A stretch of 64,000 nucleotides of DNA, taken from positions 248,001 through 312,000 of the forward strand of contig NZ_LXVY01000003.1 in the NCBI RefSeq assembly GCF_001650735.1, read 5' to 3'. A model generated the notes under the pieces. The model was not told the DNA's origin and searched no databases. It saw nothing but the letters and a program-made list of their open reading frames with translations. Both the position numbers and the translations under genes were made by a program. The DNA comes from Sphingomonas sp. TDK1 (lineage in GTDB: Bacteria; Pseudomonadota; Alphaproteobacteria; Sphingomonadales; Sphingomonadaceae). Shown one piece after another: positions 1 to 7,994 of this stretch (position 1 is the first letter of the stretch; each line of letters opens with the position of its first letter).

Positions 1-1
1 G

Positions 2-709
2 CAGGATTGCTTTGCGGCGGAAAGCCACCGCCGCGCTGCGGCGGCGCAGCGCGAGGGGCGGTTCGCGGACGAAATCGTCCCGATCGCGGTAGACAAGGCG
101 GTGCTCGACAAGGCCGGCGAACGGATCGGGACCGAGCGCGTGACGCTGGACCGGGACGAAGGCGTGCGGCCGGATACCAGCGTGGACGGTCTCGCGGCGC
201 TGAAGCCGGTTTTCAAGGGCGGCGAGCTTGTCGCCGAAGGGCGCTGCATCACGGCCGGCAATGCCAGCCAGCTGTCCGATGGCGCGTCGGCGCAGCTTCT
301 TGTCGAACGTGCGATCGCCGAGCGCGAAGGCCTTCCCATCCTGGGCATCTATCGCGGCTTTCAGGTGGCGGGGTGCCGTCCGGAGGAGATGGGCATCGGA
401 CCGGTCTTCGCGATGCCGAAGCTGCTGGCGCGGGCGGGGCTCCGCGTCGACGACATCGATCTGTGGGAGATCAACGAGGCCTTTGCGAGCCAGGCGCTCT
501 ATTGCCGGGACCATCTCGGCATCGATCCGGCGAAGCTGAACGTCAACGGCGGCGGCATCGCGCTGGGCCATCCGTTCGGCATGACCGGCAGCCGGATCGC
601 CGGCCATGCGCTGCTCGAAGGGCGGCGCCGCGGCGCGCGTTGGGTCGTGGCCTCGATGTGCATTGCCGGTGGCATGGGGGCGGCGGGCTTGTTCGAGCTT
701 CCGGGCTGA
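2..709 (+). CDS. Thiolase (acetyl-CoA acyltransferase), 3' part only
   Basis: The frame is open from the window edge, so the start lies upstream. The first residues ([19 protein letters not shown]) match the conserved thiolase segment in the middle of the family, and the C-terminal half follows: a NEAF motif ([11 protein letters not shown]), the catalytic His in [18 protein letters not shown], and the second catalytic Cys in [12 protein letters not shown]. The Cys nucleophile of the N-terminal half is outside the window. Thiolases cleave 3-ketoacyl-CoA or condense two acyl-CoA; the substrate cannot be told. A LuxR-type regulator follows 29 bp downstream on the same strand and may belong to the same unit. 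A second, complete thiolase lies at 15.6-16.8 kb. Confidence 0.9.
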   Translation, partial: QDCFAAESHRRAAAAQREGRFADEIVPIAVDKAVLDKAGERIGTERVTLDRDEGVRPDTSVDGLAALKPVFKGGELVAEGRCITAGNASQLSDGASAQLLVERAIAEREGLPILGIYRGFQVAGCRPEEMGIGPVFAMPKLLARAGLRVDDIDLWEINEAFASQALYCRDHLGIDPAKLNVNGGGIALGHPFGMTGSRIAGHALLEGRRRGARWVVASMCIAGGMGAAGLFELPG

Positions 710-738
710 TCATATCGCCTTGGCAAGGAGCTGACGTC

Positions 739-1926
739 GTGCATGATGCGGACATGGCCGGGCCCGCACTCCTCCCCACCGGTGCAGCGGCGCCGGTGAA
801 CCGCGATGCGCTCCTCCGGCTGATCTACGCCGGGCCGCTGGAGCCGATGCCGTGGCAGGGATTCCTGGGGGCGCTTGCCGCGCATCTCGATTGTCGCAAT
901 GCGGGCCTGGTGCTGCGGCTCAGCCGCGAGGGCATGCCGCCAATCGCGATCTGGGGCCGCCCCGTCGGGGTCAGCGACGGCGAGGCACGGCGGCTGCAGG
1001 CGGTCCATGCCGAGATCGGCCATCTCGATCCTCTGCGCAACATGCTCGATCGGCCGGGCGCGATCCGGTCGCTGGACGAGATACTGACCCGCGAGCAACT
1101 TGCCGAAAACCGGTTCTATCGGGAAATCCTGGCGCCCTATGGTTTCGAGCGCATGCTGGGCATGTATGTCTGCGAGCCGGGCGGCTGGGAATGCAATGTC
1201 GGCGTCGTCGATGGCATGCACCGGCCGGACTTCGGCGAGGACGCGCGTGACCTGCTGCGCGGCCTGGCGCCGCATATCGAGCAATCGCTCGCGATCTTCG
1301 CACGGCTCCGACGGGAGGAGACGGAGGTAAAGGCGCTGATCGAGACGCTGGACCGCCTCACCATCGCCACCTTCATCCTCGGCGCCGATGGCAGGATCTT
1401 GCGCCGCAATGACGCCGCGCGGCGGCTCACCGATGTGCGGGATATCGTCGGCGAGCGGGAGGAGCGCCTGTTCCTCACGGATCGCGCGGCGAACGCTGAA
1501 CTGCAGGAAATCCTGGCCGCGGTTCCGGCGCAGCGCGGGGCGGGGCGCCCCCAGCCCCCCTTCGTGCAGGCGATGCGGGTCGAGACATCGGGCGCCCGCC
1601 ATTGCGGCCTGCTGGTCCGGTCGATCGAGCCTTCGTCGCTGCAGGGGGGCGGGACGGTGCCGACCGCGGTCGTGTACGTGTCCACCGGGCGGGCTACCCA
1701 ACCGCTCGAGCGGCTGGTCATGCAGCTGTTCGATCTCACGCCGTCCGAAGCGCATCTCGCGACGCTGCTCGCCACCGGCTTCAGCCTGGCGGATGCGGCC
1801 GCGAAGCTTGGGCTGACCGAGAATACCGTGCGCACCTATTGCAAGACGATCCTCAACAAGGTCGGCGTGGGTCGCCAGGCCGATCTTGTCGCGCTGATCC
1901 TGCGGAGCGTTGCCGTGCTGGGATGA
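739..1926 (+). CDS. LuxR-family transcriptional regulator (helix-turn-helix)
   Basis: 395 aa from a GTG start chosen because AAGGAG sits 8 nt upstream (725-730); the frame stays open further upstream but has no such site there. The last 65 residues form a LuxR-type HTH (LTPSEAHLATLLATGFSLADAAAKLG then TENTVRTYCKTILNKVGV, written here as two pieces), with the usual Glu, Thr-Val-Arg and Lys-Val-Gly positions. The N-terminal 300 residues are not an autoinducer domain I can recognise; a central stretch (TIATFILGADGRILRRNDAA) looks PAS-like. No receiver-domain Asp pattern is seen. It probably senses a small ligand and may control the thiolase before it or the SDR that ends 12 bp after it on the other strand. 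Confidence 0.85.
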   Translation: MHDADMAGPALLPTGAAAPVNRDALLRLIYAGPLEPMPWQGFLGALAAHLDCRNAGLVLRLSREGMPPIAIWGRPVGVSDGEARRLQAVHAEIGHLDPLRNMLDRPGAIRSLDEILTREQLAENRFYREILAPYGFERMLGMYVCEPGGWECNVGVVDGMHRPDFGEDARDLLRGLAPHIEQSLAIFARLRREETEVKALIETLDRLTIATFILGADGRILRRNDAARRLTDVRDIVGEREERLFLTDRAANAELQEILAAVPAQRGAGRPQPPFVQAMRVETSGARHCGLLVRSIEPSSLQGGGTVPTAVVYVSTGRATQPLERLVMQLFDLTPSEAHLATLLATGFSLADAAAKLGLTENTVRTYCKTILNKVGVGRQADLVALILRSVAVLG

Positions 1927-1938
1927 CGTGGCGGGGCG

Positions 1939-2685
1939 TCAGGACGGCGGTCGGGCGGAACCGGCCTGCACGATGTCGAGGAACGACGGTCGCTCGCCGC
2001 CGCCGTCGACGCTGAGGGTCGTCCCGGTGATGTAGGATGCCGCGTGCGAGGCGAGGAACAGCACCGCATGCGCGATGTCCTCGGGATCGGCCAGCCTGCG
2101 CGCGGCGAGCGTGGCAGCGATGCGGGCGCGGGTCGCCTCGTCCCCATAGGTGTCGCTGGCATTGTCGGTTTCGACATAGCCGACCGCGATGGCGTTCACG
2201 CGGACCTCTGGCCCCCATTCATGGGCGACGCTGCGGCCATAGGCGATCAGCCCCGCCTTCGCTGCGGCATAGGCCGCGGTGCCGGGGGAAGGGCGGAGCG
2301 CCGATATGCTGGCGATGTTGACGATCGATCCCCGGCGTTCGCGCAGCAGCGGCAGCGCGGCCTGTGCGAGATTGATCGGCGCCAATAGGTTCAGCGCGAT
2401 GATGCGCTCGCTGAACCGCGGCGACGCGGACGCGGCGTCGGCCTCGGGAGATCCTCCGGCATTGTTGACCAGAAGGTCGAGCCCGCCATGACGACGATGT
2501 ACCGTCTCGACCAGCGCGGTGACGGCGGAGGGATCACGGATGTCGCACACCATGTGATCCTCGTCCTCCGGCACGGCGGATCGACCGCAGGTGATCACCC
2601 TGTATCCATCGGATCGAAGTGTCGCGGCGATGGCAAGCCCGATGCCGCTATGGCCCCCCGTCACGATCGCGATCTTCTGCTGCAT
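1939..2685 (-). CDS. SDR-family oxidoreductase
   Basis: 248 aa, the standard size of classical short-chain dehydrogenases. The cofactor motif TGGHSGIG is at residues 9-16, NNAGG at 74-78, and the catalytic Ser126, Tyr139 and Lys143 fall in IASIS and YAAAK. The end of the protein has the typical SYITGTTLSVDGGGE. An NAD(P)-dependent oxidation or reduction of an alcohol/ketone is expected; the substrate is unknown. GGAAG lies just upstream of the ATG. It converges with the LuxR-type gene, 12 bp apart. Confidence 0.9.
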   Translation of the reverse strand: MQQKIAIVTGGHSGIGLAIAATLRSDGYRVITCGRSAVPEDEDHMVCDIRDPSAVTALVETVHRRHGGLDLLVNNAGGSPEADAASASPRFSERIIALNLLAPINLAQAALPLLRERRGSIVNIASISALRPSPGTAAYAAAKAGLIAYGRSVAHEWGPEVRVNAIAVGYVETDNASDTYGDEATRARIAATLAARRLADPEDIAHAVLFLASHAASYITGTTLSVDGGGERPSFLDIVQAGSARPPS

Positions 2686-3299
2686 TTCGCTTCCCTATTC
2701 GATTGGTGTGCTGCTTCGTCAGCTTCGGCTGTCGGTGATGAAATACTGATCAGATAAGCAAACCATGAGCAATATCGGAAAATGCTGTCGCAATGCGTAG
2801 AGAGTGGCAATGGGAATCGCTCGCCTTGGGCGGGGAAGCCGAGCTGCGCCAGAGCGGACGCCCGCTCTGTGATATGCCATCCATCGGCAAGTTGCTGAGA
2901 GGCAGTTTGAGAATTCGATCGGGTCGGTCGGCCGGGTCGTTTCCATCGCCGCAGCGTCGCCGATGCTTCCGGCGTCGGCGGCGGTCGCCTCCTCGCGGAC
3001 GACAAAAACTCTGGCGTCAGCCCTCCGCCGCCGAATTCCCAAACGGTCTCTGCGCCAGACGGCCGAAACCCGGTGATTTCTCCCTGCCATGAAGAGTCTT
3101 GCCCATGGCTCCCTCCGCTGGGACGAGGACCATGTCGCGCCATCACATGCTGGGGCCAAACACCTAGCGAGATCGACGCAACATGTCTGCGCCACGAAGA
3201 TTTCTGCGAAGGAGGGGCGGGCATTTGGAGGGCTCGGGCGGGCAGGCCTCGGCAGCCACATCAAGCGGTCGAAGAAGCCCGCGATCAAGCACGCTGCTG
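2686..3299. other. Non-coding or decayed stretch
   Basis: About 600 bp between the SDR start and the LysR remnant. Several frames are open on both strands, but none gives a recognisable protein or a start with a ribosome site. The stretch is continuous with the gene fragments at 3.3-4.0 kb, so it is best read as debris of past rearrangement. Confidence 0.5.
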
Positions 3300-3733
3300 C
3301 TAATCGGGCGCAGCCGCGCGGATCGTGTCGATCACCGCGCGCTGGGCCGGCGCCATCTGCCGCTGCTGGGGGTAACACAGATAATAGCCCGGAAAGGGGA
3401 CCGACCAGTCCGTCAGGAGCGGGACGAGATCGCCCCGGGCGAAGGCGTCGACCACGGACTCTTCCTTGAGAAAGGCGATGCCGACGCCGGCCAGCGCCGC
3501 GTCGACCATTACCGCGCGGCTGCTGGTGATCTGCGGGGCGGGTGATGCGATGGAGCAGCCGGATTCCCAGCCGTTCCTCCAGCCCGCGGATCAGCTGGCT
3601 CAGCGCCGGAGGATACCCCCAGCTGCTCGGCCGCCCGGCTGAAACTCCGCTGTTCGGCCACGGCCGCAAAGGCGCGCAAGGCACCGAACTCCCAAAACTC
3701 GACTGATGTGCCAAGTGCAAGCATCGACGACAT
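3300..3733 (-). pseudogene. LysR-family regulator, internally deleted and frameshifted
   Basis: Three pieces in different frames of the minus strand follow the order of a LysR protein. First comes the N-terminal HTH (EFGALRAFAAVAEQRSFSRAA, 3733 to about 3600). Then, after a frame change, comes the rest of the DNA-binding domain (ALSQLIRGLEERLGIRLLHR). Last, after another change near 3540, comes the C-terminal effector tail (ALAGVGIAFLKEESVVDAFA and LTDWSVPFPGYYLCYPQQR, ending at 3300). An intact LysR gene is about 900 bp; only about 430 bp remain, so most of the effector domain is deleted. It cannot make a working regulator. Confidence 0.8.
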
Positions 3734-4031
3734 TCGTGCCCTCTATCATCGTTTATATCAGCCCCAGAACATGATGATCGTCGTCGTTGGCAATATTGAT
3801 GCAGGCGCGGTCACGACGTTAATAGAGAAGCGATTCGGCGACTGGAAGCAGGCGGTACTGCTCAAGGGGATCGCGCTTTCGACCCTGCTCGGGGTGGGCT
3901 CGGAGCTGACCGTTTCCGGCGATAGCGATCTGGTCCGGGCGATCCGGCAGTCGACGCAGCAGAATGTCGCGCAGGGGGTAGCGGAACCGCTTCCTCGCTT
4001 GAACAGATACTCAGGCGCCAAGACGGTTTAG
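3708..4031 (+). pseudogene. Chimeric fragment: M16 peptidase piece joined to TrbI/VirB10 piece
   Basis: One open frame joins two unrelated protein fragments. Residues about 5-47 (IDDIRALYHRLYQPQNMMI, then VVVGNIDAGAVTTLIEKRF) match an internal strand-helix segment of M16 zinc peptidases. From about residue 48 (LLKGIALSTLLGVGSELTV, then SDLVRAIRQSTQQNVAQ) the sequence resembles a segment in the middle of TrbI/VirB10 proteins, the inner-to-outer membrane bridge of conjugative type IV secretion. The join is near 3852. Neither part is a complete domain and the first codons overlap the broken LysR gene on the other strand. The M16 match is clear; the VirB10 match is from memory of the family pattern and less certain. 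Confidence 0.6.
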
Positions 4032-4173
4032 TCGCGGGGCAATTGGAGAGGGGCTTGGGCGGTCTCCAAGCAGTCCCCTCGGCTTTTCCGCACACGTGCC
4101 AATCCTAATGCCCGTCGTGCGCGCTGAGCTGGGATACCGTCGCAGGCTGAACTCTACACTGGCGGTCAGGTCA

Positions 4174-4197
4174 ATATATCCGTTATGCCGGATATAT
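4174..4197. promoter_or_regulatory. ArsR operator overlapping the arsR start codon
   Basis: A perfect 9-bp inverted repeat, ATATATCCG and CGGATATAT, separated by 6 bp. Its right arm covers the first two bases of the arsR ATG (4196). Position and symmetry fit an autoregulatory operator. TACACT at 4155-4160 could be a -10 element, which would make a short leader containing the operator. Confidence 0.7.
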
Positions 4198-4528
4198 GGA
4201 AAACGAATCAGCCATCGCTGCGCTGGGTGCCCTTGCCCAAGGAACACGCCTCGATGTGTTTCGCCTGCTGGTGCGGCACGAGCCAAACGGCATGGCGGCG
4301 GGGGAGATCGCGCGCCAGCTGGACGTGCCGCAGAACACCATGTCGGCGCATCTCGGCATCCTCGCGCGCGCTGGCCTTGTCCGCTCCGAGCGGCAAAGCC
4401 GTTCGATCATCTACCGTGCCGACCTGGCGGGCCTGCGCGCGCTGACGCTGTTCCTCGTCAAGGATTGCTGTGCGGGTAGCGCCGAGTTGTGCGCGCCCCT
4501 CGTCGCCGAACTCGCTCCCTGCTGCTGA
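4196..4528 (+). CDS. arsR: Arsenic-responsive repressor ArsR
   Basis: 110 aa, normal for ArsR/SmtB repressors. The winged helix-turn-helix spans about residues 20-75 (IARQLDVPQNTMSAHLGIL, then RSERQSRSIIYRADL). The classical ELCVC metal site in the recognition helix is absent. Instead Cys91, Cys92 and Cys99 near the C-terminus, plus Cys109-Cys110 at the end, could bind arsenite, as in the Acidithiobacillus-type ArsR with Cys95/96/102. First gene of the ars operon; it likely represses the operon through the palindrome that overlaps its start. Confidence 0.92.
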   Translation: MENESAIAALGALAQGTRLDVFRLLVRHEPNGMAAGEIARQLDVPQNTMSAHLGILARAGLVRSERQSRSIIYRADLAGLRALTLFLVKDCCAGSAELCAPLVAELAPCC

Positions 4529-4539
4529 AAGGACGCGCC

Positions 4540-4968
4540 ATGGCCGTCGACATCATCATCTACCACAACCCCGAATGCGGCACGTCGCGCAACGCACTCG
4601 CCATGATCCGCAATGCCGGCATCGAGCCGCATGTCGTCGAGTATCTGAAGACCCCGCCTTCGCGGGCGATGCTCGTCGACCTGATCGCCCGCGCCGGGAT
4701 GCGCCCACGCGACCTGCTGCGCGAGAAGGGCACCCCCTATGCCGAGCTGGGCCTAGGCGAACCGTCGCTGTCCGACGATGCGCTGCTCGACGCCATGATG
4801 GCGCACTCCATCCTCATCAACCGCCCCCTGGTCGTCTCGCCGCTGGGGGTGAAGCTGTGCCGGCCCTCCGAAGTGGTGCTCGACCTGTTGCCTGCCGGGC
4901 AGCGTGGTGCGTTCGCCAAGGAGGATGGCGAGCAGGTGGTCGATGCCGCCGGCGAACGGGTGCGCTGA
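4540..4968 (+). CDS. arsC: Arsenate reductase (glutaredoxin-dependent)
   Basis: 142 aa. The active-site motif HNPECGTSRN at residues 9-18 has the catalytic Cys13 of the R773/glutaredoxin-coupled ArsC family. Reduces arsenate to arsenite in the cytoplasm for export by Acr3. The start is ATG 4540 with AAAGGA at 4528-4533; the frame is open further upstream inside arsR but without a site. Separated from arsR by 11 bp and from acr3 by 4 bp. Confidence 0.93.
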   Translation: MAVDIIIYHNPECGTSRNALAMIRNAGIEPHVVEYLKTPPSRAMLVDLIARAGMRPRDLLREKGTPYAELGLGEPSLSDDALLDAMMAHSILINRPLVVSPLGVKLCRPSEVVLDLLPAGQRGAFAKEDGEQVVDAAGERVR

Positions 4969-4972
4969 CGCG

Positions 4973-6052
4973 ATGTCGACGGTCTCCCCTACGCTGGACG
5001 CAGCCCCTGCGCGTCCCGGTATCGGCACCTTCGAGCGCTATCTGACGCTGTTGGTGCTGCTCTGCATCGCCGCCGGCATCGGCCTCGGGCAGTTGCTGCC
5101 GGGCGTCTTCGCATCGATCGTGGCGGCCGAGGTCGCGCGCGTCAATCTGATCGTCGCCATGCTGATCTGGCTGATGATCATCCCCATGCTGCTCAAGATC
5201 GACTTCGGCGCGCTTGGCTCGGTGCGGCAGCACTGGAAAGGCGTCGGCGTCACGCTGTTCATCAACTGGGCGGTGAAGCCCTTCTCGATGGCGGCGCTGG
5301 GCACATTATTCATCGGCTGGCTGTTCGCGCCGCTGCTGCCTGCCGGAGAAGGGCCTTCCTATATCGCGGGCCTGATCCTGCTCGCGGCGGCGCCCTGCAC
5401 GGCGATGGTGTTCGTGTGGTCTAACCTTTGCGAGGGGGAGCCGACCTATACGCTGTCGCAGGTCGCGCTCAACGACGTGCTGATGGTGTTTCTTTTCGCG
5501 CCGCTGGTCGGGCTGCTGCTCGGCGTGGCGTCGGTGACGGTGCCATGGGACACGCTGCTGATCTCGGTGCTGCTCTACATCGTCGTGCCGGTGATCGCCG
5601 CCCAGCTCGTCCGCCGCGCCGTGTTGGCGCGCGGCGGGCAGGCAGCGCTCGATCGGCTGCTCGCGCGCCTTGGTCCCGTGTCGCTGGTCGCGCTGCTGGC
5701 GACGCTGGTCCTGCTGTTCGGCTTCCAGGGCGAGGCGATCGTCGCGCAGCCGCTGGTGATCGCGCTCCTGGCGGTGCCGATCCTCATCCAGGTCTATCTG
5801 AACGCCGGCCTCGCCTACTGGCTGTCCCGCAGGTTTGGCGTGGCCTGGTGCGTTGCGGCGCCCGCGGCGCTGATCGGGGCGTCCAACTTCTTCGAACTGG
5901 CGGTAGCCGCCGCCATCTCGCTGTTCGGGCTCAAGTCCGGCGCGGCGCTGGCGACGGTCGTTGGCGTGCTGGTGGAGGTCCCGGTGATGCTCTCGGTCGT
6001 CTCGATCGTGAAGGCCTCGCGGGGCTGGTATGAACGGGGAACTGCTGCCTGA
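4973..6052 (+). CDS. acr3: Arsenite efflux permease, ACR3 family
   Basis: 359 aa, with about ten hydrophobic membrane segments, starting with [18 protein letters not shown]. The conserved ACR3 signature with its essential Cys is present ([18 protein letters not shown], about residues 140-157), followed by [12 protein letters not shown]. Exports arsenite across the inner membrane using the proton gradient. ATG 4973 is chosen because upstream in-frame codons overlap the end of arsC. The stop overlaps the arsH start by one base (TGATG). Confidence 0.95.
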   Translation: MSTVSPTLDAAPARPGIGTFERYLTLLVLLCIAAGIGLGQLLPGVFASIVAAEVARVNLIVAMLIWLMIIPMLLKIDFGALGSVRQHWKGVGVTLFINWAVKPFSMAALGTLFIGWLFAPLLPAGEGPSYIAGLILLAAAPCTAMVFVWSNLCEGEPTYTLSQVALNDVLMVFLFAPLVGLLLGVASVTVPWDTLLISVLLYIVVPVIAAQLVRRAVLARGGQAALDRLLARLGPVSLVALLATLVLLFGFQGEAIVAQPLVIALLAVPILIQVYLNAGLAYWLSRRFGVAWCVAAPAALIGASNFFELAVAAAISLFGLKSGAALATVVGVLVEVPVMLSVVSIVKASRGWYERGTAA

Positions 6053-6807
6053 TGCCGCTACGCATGCTGGAAGATCCGGACACGCTGCCGGCACTTGATG
6101 CCGCCTATGTCCGTTCGCGGCCGGCATTGGGCCTGGGGCCGCTCGATCCCGCGCCCCGTATCCTGTTGCTCTACGGTTCGCTGCGCGAGCGCTCCTTCTC
6201 GCGCCTTGCTGTCGAAGAAGCGGCCCGCCTGCTTCGCCTATTCGGCGCGGAGACGCGCATCTTCGACCCCTCCACCTTGCCGCTCCCCGATCAGGTGCCC
6301 GGCGACGACCACCCGGCGGTTCACGAGCTGCGTGAACTGGCGCTGTGGTCGGAGGGGCAGGTCTGGTGCAGTCCCGAGCGGCACGGCCAGATCACCGGCA
6401 TCATGAAGGCGCAGATCGACCATCTGCCGCTGGAAATGAGAGGCATGCGCCCGACGCAGGGGCGGGCGCTGGCCGTCATGCAGGTGTCGGGCGGCTCGCA
6501 GTCGTTCAACGCGGTCAACACACTGCGCCTGCTCGGCCGTTGGATGCGGATGTTCACCATCCCCAACCAGTCTTCGATCGCGATGGCCTACAAGGAATTC
6601 GACGAGGCGGGGCGAATGAAGCCGTCGAGCTATTACGACCGGATCGTGGACGTGATGGAGGAGCTGGTCCGCTTCACCGTCCTGCTCCGCCCGCACGCGC
6701 CGCAGCTCGTCGATCGCTATTCGGAACGAAAGCAGGCGGGCGTCGCCATCGATCCGGCCGCTGATCTGTCGAGCATTGCCATCGCGCCACTGGGGGAGCG
6801 GGCGTGA
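6052..6807 (+). CDS. arsH: ArsH, NADPH-dependent FMN reductase
   Basis: 251 aa, flavodoxin-like fold. The FMN-phosphate loop [12 protein letters not shown] is at about residues 43-54, and the ArsH-typical stretch [20 protein letters not shown] is near 107-126. Members oxidise trivalent organoarsenicals such as methylarsenite, or act as quinone/azo reductases. Starts on the last base of the acr3 stop codon and ends with GTGA overlapping a further, broken gene. Confidence 0.93.
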   Translation: MPLRMLEDPDTLPALDAAYVRSRPALGLGPLDPAPRILLLYGSLRERSFSRLAVEEAARLLRLFGAETRIFDPSTLPLPDQVPGDDHPAVHELRELALWSEGQVWCSPERHGQITGIMKAQIDHLPLEMRGMRPTQGRALAVMQVSGGSQSFNAVNTLRLLGRWMRMFTIPNQSSIAMAYKEFDEAGRMKPSSYYDRIVDVMEELVRFTVLLRPHAPQLVDRYSERKQAGVAIDPAADLSSIAIAPLGERA

Positions 6808-6890
6808 GCGCTGTGTCCGTGCGACCTGCCACGGTAGCTGATGCCGCCGACGAACACGCCATCTATGGCCCGTCGTCGAGCATAAGGTGA
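6804..6890 (+). pseudogene. Truncated ArsN-like GNAT acetyltransferase
   Basis: A GTG start overlaps the arsH stop by 4 nt (GTGA), the spacing of a real operon gene. The 28 codons read VRPATVADAADEHAIYGPS and then stop. This is the N-terminal beta-strand and first helix of phosphinothricin/ArsN-type acetyltransferases, in which an RPA-x4-DA-x3-IY pattern is common. A full protein is 160-180 aa, so the rest is lost at a junction near 6880. In intact ars operons ArsN acetylates toxic organoarsenicals such as arsinothricin. Confidence 0.7.
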
Positions 6891-7020
6891 TTTTATTCGA
6901 AGAGGTGCCGTCGTCGATCGACGAGATGGCTGCCCGTGTCGAAGCTATGTCCACGGCGTGCGGGTGTGCGGACGCAGATCGTAACGAGCTCGTAGCCGAC
7001 TATGCCCTTGCTAAAAAGAT

Positions 7021-7060
7021 ACGTTTTCATTTCATTCTGCGATTTATGATACGAAAACGT
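7021..7060. repeat. Inverted repeat in an AT-rich patch before the hipA fragment
   Basis: Arms ACGTTTTC (7021-7028) and GAAAACGT (7053-7060) in a locally AT-rich segment; GATAC also occurs next to both arms. It may be a leftover of a toxin-antitoxin operator or promoter, but no hipB gene remains nearby. Confidence 0.35.
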
Positions 7061-7074
7061 TTCAATCTGCTTGA

Positions 7075-7536
7075 AATGCGCCGGGTATCGCCGCTGCCTT
7101 GGGTGTGGCGATCTCTCCGGCGGCCGCGCTCGAATTCGTACGCCGGCTGGTGTTGGCCGTGATCACCGGCAATGGCGATATGCACCTCAAGAACTGGTCG
7201 CTACTCTATCCCGGAGACGGCAACCTTGCCGCGCTGGCACCAGTCTACGACGTGCTGTCGACCGTCCCCTATCTTCCCGCGGACACTCTGGCGCTGTCGC
7301 TCGGTGGCGAACGTTCGTTCATGGCGCTGACGGCAGATCGCTGGAAGGTCTTTGCCAATCGCGCGCGCCTCCCCGAACCGGGAGTTCTCGACGCCGTGGT
7401 GGAGACGGTGGCTCGCGTCCATGCGCACTGGTGGAAGTTGCCGGAGCGTGAGGTTGTTCCGTTGAACGTCCTTGAGCGCATCGATGCGCATGTCAGGGCG
7501 ATGACCCCGATCCTCGAGGGATGCGGCAAGCGCTGA
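7075..7536 (+). pseudogene. HipA-type kinase toxin, C-terminal fragment
   Basis: The frame reads FVRRLVLAVITGNGDMHLKN, then WSLLYPGDG and APVYDVLSTVPYLPADTLAL. The NGDMHLKN motif holds the catalytic Asp and Asn of HipA serine/threonine kinases, and the following YDVLST is also typical. Full HipA proteins are about 400-440 aa; only about 150 C-terminal residues remain. The N-lobe with the ATP-binding loop and the partner antitoxin HipB are missing. A remnant without predicted activity. Confidence 0.75.
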
Positions 7537-7994
7537 TCCACTTCGCCGGCATGCGACGCGATCTCGCGGCCAGCTCCGCTTAGAAATCACTCTGCGGGAA
7601 CATGCAGGAGCGACGCTGAATGACTGACCGGACCTGCCCAAAAGCGTACTGCGACTCGCGCCCAGAAGTACCAATTGGGTTATGGCGAAGTTCGAAGAGC
7701 GCGGATCAAGTCAGCCTGATCGGGGCGAAGGGAATCCAACGGATTAGAATACGCCATCCGGAATAAATACTTACCGCATTGCAGCAAAAATTGAGCTTCA
7801 GCGGTCGGGCCTTATACCCTTCTTCGTACATCGGATTCGAAGCATGAACGCGAGCAGGTGGGGCGATGCCTGGCGTCATCATTCGGTTGGCGACCAGATT
7901 GTCGGTGTGCGGCTGAACTTCGCTATTCCATCTCCGATCGCATCTGTCCGGCCCGGCTATTGGATATCGCCATGGCGCCGAATAAACAGCAGGT
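7537..7994. other. Intergenic stretch, nothing recognised
   Basis: About 460 bp between the hipA fragment and the flavin monooxygenase. A minus-strand frame (8011-7706) is open but has no recognisable domain or ribosome site. No terminator or clear promoter seen. Confidence 0.4.

Noticed and set aside
2661..3224. Minus-strand frame of 187 codons upstream of the SDR
   Set aside because: No domain recognised and no ribosome site; it overlaps the SDR start and lies in a region of gene debris.
3708..4031. A 107-aa hypothetical protein
   Set aside because: The two halves belong to unrelated families, so it is recorded as a chimeric remnant and not as a gene.
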